The notes beneath the pieces are model-generated. The model saw only the letters and a program-made list of their open reading frames with translations, was not told the origin of the DNA and did not search any database. 26,442 nucleotides of DNA from a virus: positions 1 through 26,442 of IMG/VR virus record IMGVR_UViG_3300010148_003076, one strand, 5' to 3'. The position numbers and the translations under genes were made by a program. Position 1 is the stretch's first letter, and the number at the start of each line of letters is the position of its first letter. Below are positions 18,628-26,442 of the stretch, piece after piece.

Positions 18628-18752
18628 TAAATCTCCCCCTCATGGCCGCAGATATGGCATTTGTACTCCGCTTTCGGGAGCTTGCCTACCTCACCCATGA
18701 GGACAAGTCGTTTTGGGTCGGGTAATTCAGCATCACATTCTGGACAAATCAT
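18627..18752 (-). CDS. 41-residue zinc ribbon protein
   Basis: Starting at ATG 18752, which overlaps the Cas4-like gene's stop as ATGA, this frame encodes 41 residues beginning MICPECDAEL and ending KCHICGHEGEI. The two pairs C3-x2-C6 and C33-x2-C36 make a classical zinc ribbon. A longer version starting at 18815 would overlap the upstream gene by 67 bases and is less likely. It is directly followed by the primase gene, whose ribosome binding site lies in its last codons, so the two are probably translationally coupled. A role as a primase or polymerase accessory protein is possible but only inferred from position. Confidence 0.65.
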   Translation of the reverse strand: MICPECDAELPDPKRLVLMGEVGKLPKAEYKCHICGHEGEI

Positions 18753-19600
18753 AAAGTAATCACCGATCCACCGCCTGTTAGCTCTGTTGAACAGCTCATA
18801 GAGTAATCGCACCATTCATTACAAAAATAATCATTCCATTTCATAGGCACTTCTAATTGTTTCATACCTACTACGGCTTCTTCCAGGTTCTTAGCCATAC
18901 CGTTCAATGATCGTGTAGCGATAGGCTCAACAATCACGATACCTTGTGTATTCCCCAAGTATATATCTCGCTTCTGCCGTTTTTGATTAAGTAAGGAGTT
19001 AGCAAGCTTTTCATCTTCACAATCGGGCGCAATCACACAGTAATGAGTAATTTCATCGGCAGTAAAGCGACCAGACAATGTAAGAATGCGGTGATAAAAG
19101 GCTAATTCTTTACGGAATTTAGACATTTTACCAGATGTTACGTTGCCTGTCTTTAATTCAACAATCATTACGCCTCCATCTGGGTGTCGGAACAATCCGT
19201 CAATCATGCCGACTAATTCAACCTCGTTATCCTCGTCATAAACGACAATCTTTTCTTCAAGTGAAATTATATTCAAGCCGTTATGATCCTCGCTCATCAT
19301 CTGCAATAGATCGCTAAGATTCTGCACCCCTGTATCGTGAGCATAGTCTGTCTTTGCAGCTTCCTCTGCGATAGCGATAGGGATAGGGCGCACATCAATT
19401 GATGGTGTAAGAGCGTACTCCATGACTTCGTGAATAGCTGTCCCACGAATCATAGCCTCGCTCTTTGGAGTCCTAATGTCGTAAAGAGCGCAGTAATTAA
19501 ACCACCATTGACGAGGACAAGAGAGGTATTGCATAAACGAGGACTTTGATACTCGGAGAATACCTGGTGAAGATGGATCGTAGCGATTGACTTTACTCAT
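18749..19600 (-). CDS. Cas4/RecB-like PD-(D/E)XK nuclease with Fe-S cluster cysteines
   Basis: The 283-residue protein has the motifs of the Cas4/AddB-type exonuclease group. C28 sits in YLSCPRQWW; H57 lies in RGTAIHEVME; catalytic D134 is in VGMIDGLF; E148 and K150 are in IVELKTG; and three C-terminal cysteines C260, C264 and C270 can complete a 4Fe-4S cluster with C28. The usual Gln of the QxxxY motif appears as Glu165 (ELAFY). The start was placed at ATG 19600, which overlaps the previous stop by 8 bases and has AAGGGTG upstream; a longer start at 19663 would overlap much more. In archaeal viruses such nucleases occur with replication genes rather than CRISPR, and no CRISPR array is seen here. 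A role in end resection or recombination is likely. Confidence 0.8.
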   Translation of the reverse strand: MSKVNRYDPSSPGILRVSKSSFMQYLSCPRQWWFNYCALYDIRTPKSEAMIRGTAIHEVMEYALTPSIDVRPIPIAIAEEAAKTDYAHDTGVQNLSDLLQMMSEDHNGLNIISLEEKIVVYDEDNEVELVGMIDGLFRHPDGGVMIVELKTGNVTSGKMSKFRKELAFYHRILTLSGRFTADEITHYCVIAPDCEDEKLANSLLNQKRQKRDIYLGNTQGIVIVEPIATRSLNGMAKNLEEAVVGMKQLEVPMKWNDYFCNEWCDYSMSCSTELTGGGSVITL

Positions 19601-19841
19601 CTTTACCAGCACCCTTCTTGCTTGTTTTCTTCGCAGGTATCGGCAGAGTAATAACTTCGTCAAACTCTCCGTATGCCTTTGCTTCCTTCAAGGTAAGGGT
19701 TGCAGGTAAAATTTTGCCTTCTAAGCCTTTAGCTTCTTTAGGCAGTCCTTTTCCGTAGCACCAGGCTTCTGCATCTGGGTTTGCAGCGAGCCATTCCCTT
19801 ACAAGGGGAAGCTCATCACAAAGCAACAATACGTTAGCCAT
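19593..19841 (-). CDS. Small protein of unknown function
   Basis: An 82-residue frame starting MANVLLLCDELPLVREWL, seven bases after the upstream stop, with GTGAGGG as ribosome binding site. The sequence suggests an alpha/beta fold: a first hydrophobic strand, a helix, later strands (KILPATLTL, EVITLPIP), and a Lys-rich tail KKTSKKGAGKDE. I recognise no family. It lies between a coiled-coil protein and the Cas4-like nuclease. A start 30 bases further upstream is possible but would overlap the previous gene. The basic C-terminus could bind nucleic acid, which is inference only. Confidence 0.6.
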   Translation of the reverse strand: MANVLLLCDELPLVREWLAANPDAEAWCYGKGLPKEAKGLEGKILPATLTLKEAKAYGEFDEVITLPIPAKKTSKKGAGKDE

Positions 19842-19848
19842 ACCCTCA

Positions 19849-20079
19849 CTACTCCCCTTGCGACTCTTCAACCTTTTCCTCTGGAACAGGGTGCATTACG
19901 AACTCAACGCCTGTCTTTTCGCATACCTCTTGAATCATATCTTCATGTCGTATTATGTCATTTCGTGCTGATGATCCAATCAAATTAAGTAATTGTTGGA
20001 GTTCACCAACAGCATTTTCAAGCTTTTCAATGCGTTCTTCTAACTGTGCAACCGTTGGCTTCTTACCTTTACGCGTCAT
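19849..20079 (-). CDS. Small coiled-coil protein of unknown function
   Basis: A 76-residue frame starting MTRKGKKPTVAQLEERIEKL. Residues of about 10-35 have clear heptad spacing of Leu, Ile and Val (LEERIEKLENAVGELQQLL), so an oligomerising coiled coil is likely, followed by an acidic tail ending EEKVEESQGE. No catalytic motif is visible. The start at 20079 avoids overlap with GroEL; a TTG start at 20130 inside the GroEL end is less likely. Being directly downstream of GroES and GroEL it could be an accessory or a client of the chaperonin, but nothing in the sequence shows that. Confidence 0.6.
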   Translation of the reverse strand: MTRKGKKPTVAQLEERIEKLENAVGELQQLLNLIGSSARNDIIRHEDMIQEVCEKTGVEFVMHPVPEEKVEESQGE

Positions 20080-20113
20080 ACCTTGACGAGCAAGCACACC
20101 CTTATAATGATTC

Positions 20114-21634
20114 TTACAAATCAGCAACAAGGACTTCGGTTAGCATCACCATAGAAGCAATTGAAACGGCAGCACGAAGGGAGGACTTGACTACACTTGC
20201 TGCGTCAAGCACACCTTCTTCACGAAGATCAGCAAATCTTCTGGTCTTAGCATTAAACCCTCTTGAACCAACACACTTCTCTAATTCTTCAACCAGGTTA
20301 TCTGCTTGAAAACCTGCGTTGATACCTAATTGAAACAACGGCATCTTGAGAGCTTGTGAAAGGACTTCCTGTGCAGCTACGCCTTCTTTTTGCATAGGTA
20401 ATTCATCAACCAGCTTAGATAGTTTAAGTAGTGTCATGCCTCCACCAATAACTACCCCTTCTTTGATAGCAGCCCTTGTGGTATTCAAAGCATCATCAAC
20501 CCGTTCTTTGGTTTCTTTCATCTCTGTGGAGCTCGACGATCCGACTCGGATAACTCCGACACCACCTCTTAACTTTGACATTCTTTCATAGATCGCATCT
20601 GCTAGTTCACGCTCTCCGTCTCCATCTGCTTTGTCGACCTGTTGCTCAAGAATCTTACATCTCTCGGTAATGTCTCCTTTAGCACCGATAAGCCTGGTAT
20701 AATTCTTGCCGATAACTGCCTTCCCTAACAGCCCAGATTCACCAATCAAAGCTTCAAGGTCTGTCATAGCATCATCAAAGTGGAATGGTGGGTGAATAAC
20801 AGCACAGGCTCGCATGACTCCACGCTGAACATTCGTGATGAGAGTTTGCAGAGCTTCGCCTTCAATTCCTTTAGCGATAATCAACAATGCTTTCTGATCC
20901 CCAAGAGCCTTTTCCATAGCAGGTACAATCTGGTCGTTTTGGGTGATAATCTCCCTTGACAAGTGAACATAAGCACCATCTAACTCTGCCTCAAATTTAC
21001 CTTGCTCTGTAATGAAGTAAGGGCTTGCGAACCCTGCATTGATTTCCATGCCTTCAACAATATCAAATGAATGCTTAGTGGTATGACTTTCTTCCACTGT
21101 GATAATGCCTTCGTAGTGTGTTTGTGAAAGAGCATCAGCGATCAGCGCGCCTATCTTAGTGTCGTTATTCGCAGCTATTGTAGCCACTTCAAGAATTTGT
21201 TGTTGTTTTTCTTCTTCATCTTCTGGTTCAATAACGAAATCGTCAATCCATTCTTCACAAGTTGAAAGCATTACCTCAAATGCAGTTTTGATATTAAGTG
21301 GATTCATGCCACTATCTAACAGCGAAAGACCTTCCCTGCATAACGAAGCTGCAATTAGTGTCGCAGTAGTAGTGCCATCTCCACCGTGAGCTTGAGCGTT
21401 GTTAGCCACTTCTTGCACCAGGCGAATACCCATCATCTCGTATGGATCATCGGATTCAATATCGTTAGCAATCGTAACTCCATCATTGATAGCCAAAGGA
21501 GAACCGTATGGTCGCTCAAGCATAACGTATCGTGCTGACGGTCCGAGAGTCGGTGCGACTGCTTCTTCAACCAGGCTTATGCCAGCCATCAGTTTATCTC
21601 TTGCTTCTTTTCCTTTAATTGCCTTCTTCGTCAA
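20114..21634 (-). CDS. groEL: Group I chaperonin, GroEL-like (Hsp60)
   Basis: The 506-residue protein aligns by eye along the whole GroEL fold. The equatorial ATPase segments are intact: TLGPSARYV, the INDGVTIANDIE region, GGDGTTTATLIA, RVDDALNTTRAA (holding the equivalent of catalytic D398) and GVVIGGGMTLL. The apical region keeps VEGMEINAGFASPYF and KGIEGEALQTLI, but the conserved PGFGD segment is replaced by PPFHFDD. It ends soon after MLTEVLVADL and lacks the flexible GGM tail of the usual 540-550 residue proteins. This is group I, not the archaeal thermosome type. The likely start is TTG at 21634, supported by AGGGGTG seven bases upstream and by the conserved GKEARDKLM N-terminus; it overlaps the GroES end by 20 bases. 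It probably folds virion or replication proteins in an infected cell. Confidence 0.92.
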   Translation of the reverse strand: MTKKAIKGKEARDKLMAGISLVEEAVAPTLGPSARYVMLERPYGSPLAINDGVTIANDIESDDPYEMMGIRLVQEVANNAQAHGGDGTTTATLIAASLCREGLSLLDSGMNPLNIKTAFEVMLSTCEEWIDDFVIEPEDEEEKQQQILEVATIAANNDTKIGALIADALSQTHYEGIITVEESHTTKHSFDIVEGMEINAGFASPYFITEQGKFEAELDGAYVHLSREIITQNDQIVPAMEKALGDQKALLIIAKGIEGEALQTLITNVQRGVMRACAVIHPPFHFDDAMTDLEALIGESGLLGKAVIGKNYTRLIGAKGDITERCKILEQQVDKADGDGERELADAIYERMSKLRGGVGVIRVGSSSSTEMKETKERVDDALNTTRAAIKEGVVIGGGMTLLKLSKLVDELPMQKEGVAAQEVLSQALKMPLFQLGINAGFQADNLVEELEKCVGSRGFNAKTRRFADLREEGVLDAASVVKSSLRAAVSIASMVMLTEVLVADL

Positions 21635-21887
21635 GTTCTAACACCCCTATAATTTGCTCTGCATCTATGATATACTGTCCGTCAATCGGTGTATCAACAC
21701 ACCGACCTACGAATATGACTGTATCGCCCTTATGAATCCCACCAAGACTTTCAAGATGTGATGATAGGTTCAATATCTCACCTGTGAATACTGTCCGTTC
21801 TTCCTGTCGTATGACAAGTCCAGACTCCCGCTTCGCTGGTTCAATCAATTCAATTAGCAAACTTGTTCCTATCGGTCTTATTCTCAT
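21615..21887 (-). CDS. groES: Co-chaperonin GroES-like (Hsp10)
   Basis: The 90-residue protein begins MRIRPIGTSLLIELIEP, matching the GroES N-terminal strand. A mobile-loop-like segment RESGLVIRQEE has Leu-Val-Ile where GroES has the Ile-Val-Leu that docks on GroEL. The middle strand FTGEILNL and the later KGDTVIFVG are typical of the barrel. It caps the GroEL ring and closes the folding chamber. The start at 21887 overlaps the methyltransferase stop as ATGA and has GAGGGA six bases upstream; the ATG two codons earlier is too close to that site. Gene order GroES then GroEL, with overlap, is the usual operon order and suggests balanced synthesis. Confidence 0.88.
   Translation of the reverse strand: MRIRPIGTSLLIELIEPAKRESGLVIRQEERTVFTGEILNLSSHLESLGGIHKGDTVIFVGRCVDTPIDGQYIIDAEQIIGVLELDEEGN
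21642..21648 (-). promoter_or_regulatory. Ribosome binding site supporting the TTG start of GroEL
   Basis: AGGGGTG on the minus strand lies 7 bases before the TTG at 21634, within the GroES coding end. Without this start the conserved GroEL N-terminal helix would be lost, since the next ATG is 16 codons later. Confidence 0.6.
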
Positions 21888-23284
21888 AGCCATTCCCTCG
21901 TATCATTCAATGTTTCTTTCTGTATTTGTGAAATAGATTCTATTCTTGATGGGATAAGCTCCGCATATTCTGGGTTTAGCTCACATAGGATAGCCTTACG
22001 ACCATGCTTGATAGCCACACCTGCCGTAGTCCCTGATCCACCGAAGGGGTCAAACACTACTGCTTTTGTTATTGGGTGTTCATCAAGTGGCAAGTCGGAC
22101 TCATAAACAAGCATCTTCTTTACCTTGTCTTTAGTTCTGTTCTCAATGATTCTTCGCTTGGTATCACTTGCACTTTGAGCATTTGCTGAAGCAAAGTCCT
22201 TAGTGTTATGTCCGTTGTATTCGCCTGTCTTGCTTCCCCAATTGGTTTCACCGACTTCCTCTTTCGTCATTAGTGCAGGTATTACAACCTCTTTCATAAC
22301 AAGCTTCCCATGACATTCACAGGTCGGTTGCCAACCAAGAGTCTTACCTGGATTGGCGTTATACCATTCATCAACCTTAGCACCGCCTCCAGCAGACTGC
22401 GTATGATAATCCATCTTGTTTCCAGACGACTTCTTTTTCAGTCCCTTTGGGGGTTGAGGTTTATGATATACTCTTTGCCAGGGTTTTCCGCAGCTTGAGC
22501 AATTGCCTTTGGCTGATGTTCCAGCAAGTATGCAAGGCTCAATCAATTCTGGTGGATATACTGCGAAGTGAGCACCCTTGAACGGCTTTGGCGTTATAGT
22601 CCACACACTACGCTTGTTTCTCCCTGCTGGATCAACAAACCGCTTACCCATTTGCTCTGTATGAATACCATTACCATGAAACCCTGTGCTTGGGTGATCG
22701 CTGTCCCATGAGTTTTGCGCTCTCTTTAGCGAAGCGTCAAGGACAGGTTCTTTGATAGCCACGTTGTCAAAATAATACTTTTCTTGCTTAGTCAATAGGA
22801 AGAAGTATTCGTGAGTCTTAGTGCATCTATCCTTCACAGGTTCGGGCATACAGTTAGGCTTATTCCAGATAATGTCCTGTCGTAAATACCAACCAGCTTC
22901 GGACAAAGCAAACGCAACGCGCCAGGGTACGCCCATCAATTCTTTACGCTTCATCGTCGGTTCATTACGACCTGGATATTTGGGCTGACCTTCTCGCATA
23001 CCACCCTTAGCATAATCTCCACCTGCGCCTCCTGATCCATTGTATGAATCTCCAAGATTCAACCATAGTGTGCCGTGAGGCTTGAGAATACGACGGACTT
23101 CTTCAAACACAGCGACCATATTAGCTAAGTAACCACCTAATGTAGCCTCAAGCCCTATCTGTTCGTCGTTGCCGTAATTCCTTAGACCGTAATATGGTGG
23201 ACTTGTTACGCACATATCCACTGATTCGTCTGGTAGCTGCTTCATTGACTCTATGCAGTCTCCAAGTAATACTTCGTAATCCAT
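21884..23284 (-). CDS. Beta-class DNA methyltransferase (N4-cytosine or N6-adenine)
   Basis: The 466-residue enzyme has catalytic motif IV TSPPYYGLRNYG near the N-terminus (SPPY at residues 28-31) and the S-adenosylmethionine motif FDPFGGSGTT near residue 408. That is the beta-class order, with the target recognition region between them. SPPY is most common in N4-cytosine enzymes but occurs in N6-adenine ones. The central region holds CSSCGKPW and a later CECHG, a likely inserted zinc-binding element. ATG 23284 was chosen because AGGGTG lies six bases upstream; ATG 23287, which makes an ATGA overlap with the previous stop, is equally possible by sequence. The C-terminus is REWL. It has no neighbouring restriction enzyme, so self-protection against host restriction, or genome marking, is the likely role. 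Confidence 0.85.
   Translation of the reverse strand: MDYEVLLGDCIESMKQLPDESVDMCVTSPPYYGLRNYGNDEQIGLEATLGGYLANMVAVFEEVRRILKPHGTLWLNLGDSYNGSGGAGGDYAKGGMREGQPKYPGRNEPTMKRKELMGVPWRVAFALSEAGWYLRQDIIWNKPNCMPEPVKDRCTKTHEYFFLLTKQEKYYFDNVAIKEPVLDASLKRAQNSWDSDHPSTGFHGNGIHTEQMGKRFVDPAGRNKRSVWTITPKPFKGAHFAVYPPELIEPCILAGTSAKGNCSSCGKPWQRVYHKPQPPKGLKKKSSGNKMDYHTQSAGGGAKVDEWYNANPGKTLGWQPTCECHGKLVMKEVVIPALMTKEEVGETNWGSKTGEYNGHNTKDFASANAQSASDTKRRIIENRTKDKVKKMLVYESDLPLDEHPITKAVVFDPFGGSGTTAGVAIKHGRKAILCELNPEYAELIPSRIESISQIQKETLNDTREWL
21894..21899 (-). promoter_or_regulatory. Ribosome binding site that decides the GroES start
   Basis: GAGGGA on the minus strand lies 6 bases before ATG 21887 but only one base after it comes the ATG at 21893, which is too near. 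This favours the shorter GroES. The site lies inside the last codons of the upstream methyltransferase gene. Confidence 0.65.
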
Positions 23285-24690
23285 CATAACCACCCTAATT
23301 CTTCTTGTTGAGGGGCTTGTCCCTCTCTTGGAATACGATTGACTAGCTCAATACCTTCGCCTATCCAGCGCATAACAGGAACAGCCATTGAGTTACCCAT
23401 AGCCTTGAACCTGTGTCCGTCTGGGCATTGTTCTTTGGGCTTACCTTTCCAGGGTATCTTAGTCCAACCATCGGGGAAGCCTTGTAATCTTTCACATTCT
23501 GTCGGTGTTAAGCGTCTCACTACAAGATCAGCCATGACAGCATGACGGTCATTCCTTGTCAATGTGTTAGATGGATCGCCATTCTTACCTATGCCTAAGC
23601 CGTTGCCTTTGCCGTCTTGCCTGTCTCCACGCTTACCAGAATGCCTTGTAGCCTGGTCGTGAATAGGTATTGTTTGTTTGATTAGAGGTACATTACCTCC
23701 CCCTGTGCCATATTTAGCAGTCATTGTCGGGGCTACATCAACCTCCTTTATTCGTGAGTCGGAAGGGTGATTCTCATACATTACGGCTGGAGCTCCATGA
23801 CCTTGAGCTGTTCTCAAAGGCGCATGAACCTCACCTGTTTCTTCTTGATTATACAAGTCAATCGCAACAGGCAACAAATGTCCCGCCTTAGCTGACTGAT
23901 GATTCAATTTCTGGTTAATATCAGTGTCAAGAGTCCCGACTACATTAGGGACTACGACACCGTTAAAGTGATCTTTATCGGGCATTCTTTGACCGTCTGC
24001 CCTTGCAGTAAGTGTGTTAGCTATTCGTTCTCCGTTCCAATACTCGCCACGTTCTCTAATGCCTTCATCAGTGTTGGAGGTAGCTGCTTGTTCCGCCTTT
24101 CTGCTCGTCGGAGAATCCCTTGACAAGCCACCTGGCTCAAATAAAACCGCTGCGGCACGTCTCCAATCTCCATCAATATGTCCGACAACAAAGACTCTTC
24201 GCCTTCGTTGGGGAACTCCGAAGTATTGAGCGTCAAGTACCCTGTAAGCGCACCCATACCCGATGTTCTCCACTTCTCGGAGGAAGGTAGCAAAGTCCCT
24301 TCCGTTGTCCGATGACAGGAGGCCAGGCACATTCTCAAAGATGAACCATGTCGGTCTAATGTCGTCAATAACTCGTAAGAAGTGGAGGGCAAGGTTGCCA
24401 CGCGGATCATCGAGCCCAAGTCGCTTCCCTGCAGCCGAGAACGACTGACAGGGTGAGCCTCCAACAACAAGTTCAATTTTTTCTCTATACTGTTTCCAAT
24501 CATGTTTAGTTACATCTCCTACATTCGGTACATGGGGGAATTGATGTGCCAGCACTGCACTTGGAAACTCATCAAACTCTGCAAAGACTTGCGCCTTCCA
24601 ATTCTTCATGTGATACCAAGCGACAGAGCAAGCCTCAACACCAGAAAACAAACTGATGTATCGTATATCTCCGCCCATACTTTGACCCAT
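23284..24690 (-). CDS. C5-cytosine DNA methyltransferase
   Basis: The 468-residue protein contains the ordered motifs of m5C methyltransferases: motif I SLFSGVEACS, motif IV GGSPCQSFSAAG with the catalytic Cys, motif VI FENVPG, motif VIII VPQRRRRVFVVG, motif IX RRLTPTECERLQGFPDGW and motif X AMGNSMAVPVMRWIG. The region between VIII and IX, about 200 residues, is the target recognition domain. The family transfers a methyl group to cytosine C5 within a short target. The start at 24690 has AAGGGGA seven bases upstream; the ATG at 24729 would overlap the upstream gene and has no such site. The protein ends EELGWL. All catalytic motifs look intact, so it should be active. Confidence 0.92.
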   Translation of the reverse strand: MGQSMGGDIRYISLFSGVEACSVAWYHMKNWKAQVFAEFDEFPSAVLAHQFPHVPNVGDVTKHDWKQYREKIELVVGGSPCQSFSAAGKRLGLDDPRGNLALHFLRVIDDIRPTWFIFENVPGLLSSDNGRDFATFLREVENIGYGCAYRVLDAQYFGVPQRRRRVFVVGHIDGDWRRAAAVLFEPGGLSRDSPTSRKAEQAATSNTDEGIRERGEYWNGERIANTLTARADGQRMPDKDHFNGVVVPNVVGTLDTDINQKLNHQSAKAGHLLPVAIDLYNQEETGEVHAPLRTAQGHGAPAVMYENHPSDSRIKEVDVAPTMTAKYGTGGGNVPLIKQTIPIHDQATRHSGKRGDRQDGKGNGLGIGKNGDPSNTLTRNDRHAVMADLVVRRLTPTECERLQGFPDGWTKIPWKGKPKEQCPDGHRFKAMGNSMAVPVMRWIGEGIELVNRIPREGQAPQQEELGWL

Positions 24691-24696
24691 ACACAA

Positions 24697-24703
24697 TCCC
24701 CTT
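24697..24703 (-). promoter_or_regulatory. Ribosome binding site that decides the C5-methyltransferase start
   Basis: AAGGGGA on the minus strand lies 7 bases before ATG 24690, in the 29-base gap after the upstream methyltransferase. It favours this start over the in-frame ATG at 24729. Confidence 0.6.
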
Positions 24704-24719
24704 ATAATAGTGCTTACAA

Positions 24720-26442
<1,723 letters not shown>

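Larger units (their letters stand above)
1943..23796. repeat. Dispersed 8-bp word GGAGCTC(C/G), nine copies
   Basis: Copies read on the plus strand start at 1943, 3867, 5183, 9601, 14004, 16302, 17371, 20528 and 23789. Six are the perfect palindrome GGAGCTCC and three are GGAGCTCG. They account for every GAGCTC I could find in the window, and fall in all three codon phases, so protein coding does not explain them. Confidence 0.75.

Noticed and set aside
18749-19600. CRISPR adaptation context for the Cas4-like protein
   Set aside because: No repeat-spacer array and no Cas1 or Cas2 in the window; the genes around it are replication genes.
20114-21634. Archaeal group II thermosome as identity of the chaperonin
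   Set aside because: The sequence follows GroEL throughout (GGDGTTTAT, VEGMEINAGFASPYF, GVVIGGG with GroEL spacing) and is paired with a GroES gene.
24021-24503. 160-codon minus-strand frame inside the C5 methyltransferase
   Set aside because: It lies wholly within an intact gene with all catalytic motifs, so it is a shadow frame.

Overview
The window looks like part of a tailed double-stranded DNA virus of siphovirus type, with a host that is probably an archaeon. The left 15.8 kb (plus strand) is a siphovirus tail-morphogenesis module in canonical order. The right 10.7 kb (minus strand) is one tightly packed operon that mixes an archaeal-style DNA replication and repair set (B-family DNA polymerase, archaeo-eukaryotic primase, XPF/ERCC4-HhH nuclease, Cas4-like nuclease) with three DNA methyltransferases, a PP-loop PAPS-reductase-like protein and a GroES/GroEL pair. 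A head-tail virus with a largely archaeal replisome matches my recollection of the magroviruses proposed to infect marine group II Euryarchaeota. That host assignment is inference and was not tested by any search.

Plus strand, 1-15756: the 3' end of a probable head-tail connector gene (cut by the window edge), a gp10-like tail completion protein, a tail terminator with an N-terminal lectin-like domain, the tail tube protein, a small unknown, a tail-assembly chaperone with a programmed -1 frameshift (slippery CCCTTTGGGC at 3757-3766, stop codon directly after it), the 944-residue tape measure protein, and one giant 2953-residue tail tip/fibre protein. No sheath gene is present.

Minus strand, reading from 26442 down to 15751: the C-terminus of DNA polymerase B (cut by the window edge), a beta-class adenine-type methyltransferase, a C5-cytosine methyltransferase, a second beta-class methyltransferase, GroES, GroEL, two small unknowns, the Cas4-like nuclease, a 41-residue zinc ribbon, the primase, the PAPS-reductase-like protein, the ERCC4 nuclease and a 51-residue Cys/His-rich protein. 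Most junctions are ATGA-type overlaps or gaps under 40 bases, so the block is probably co-transcribed. The two operons converge and overlap tail to tail by 6 bases near 15751-15756. No gap anywhere exceeds 50 bases.

Most notable signals: the double slippery frameshift site; a shared C-terminal Trp-Leu ending on five operon proteins including the polymerase; the palindrome-like word GGAGCTC(C/G) nine times across all reading frames; near absence of CTAG; and a duplicated module inside one methyltransferase. I saw no tRNA, CRISPR array, insertion sequence or integrase.
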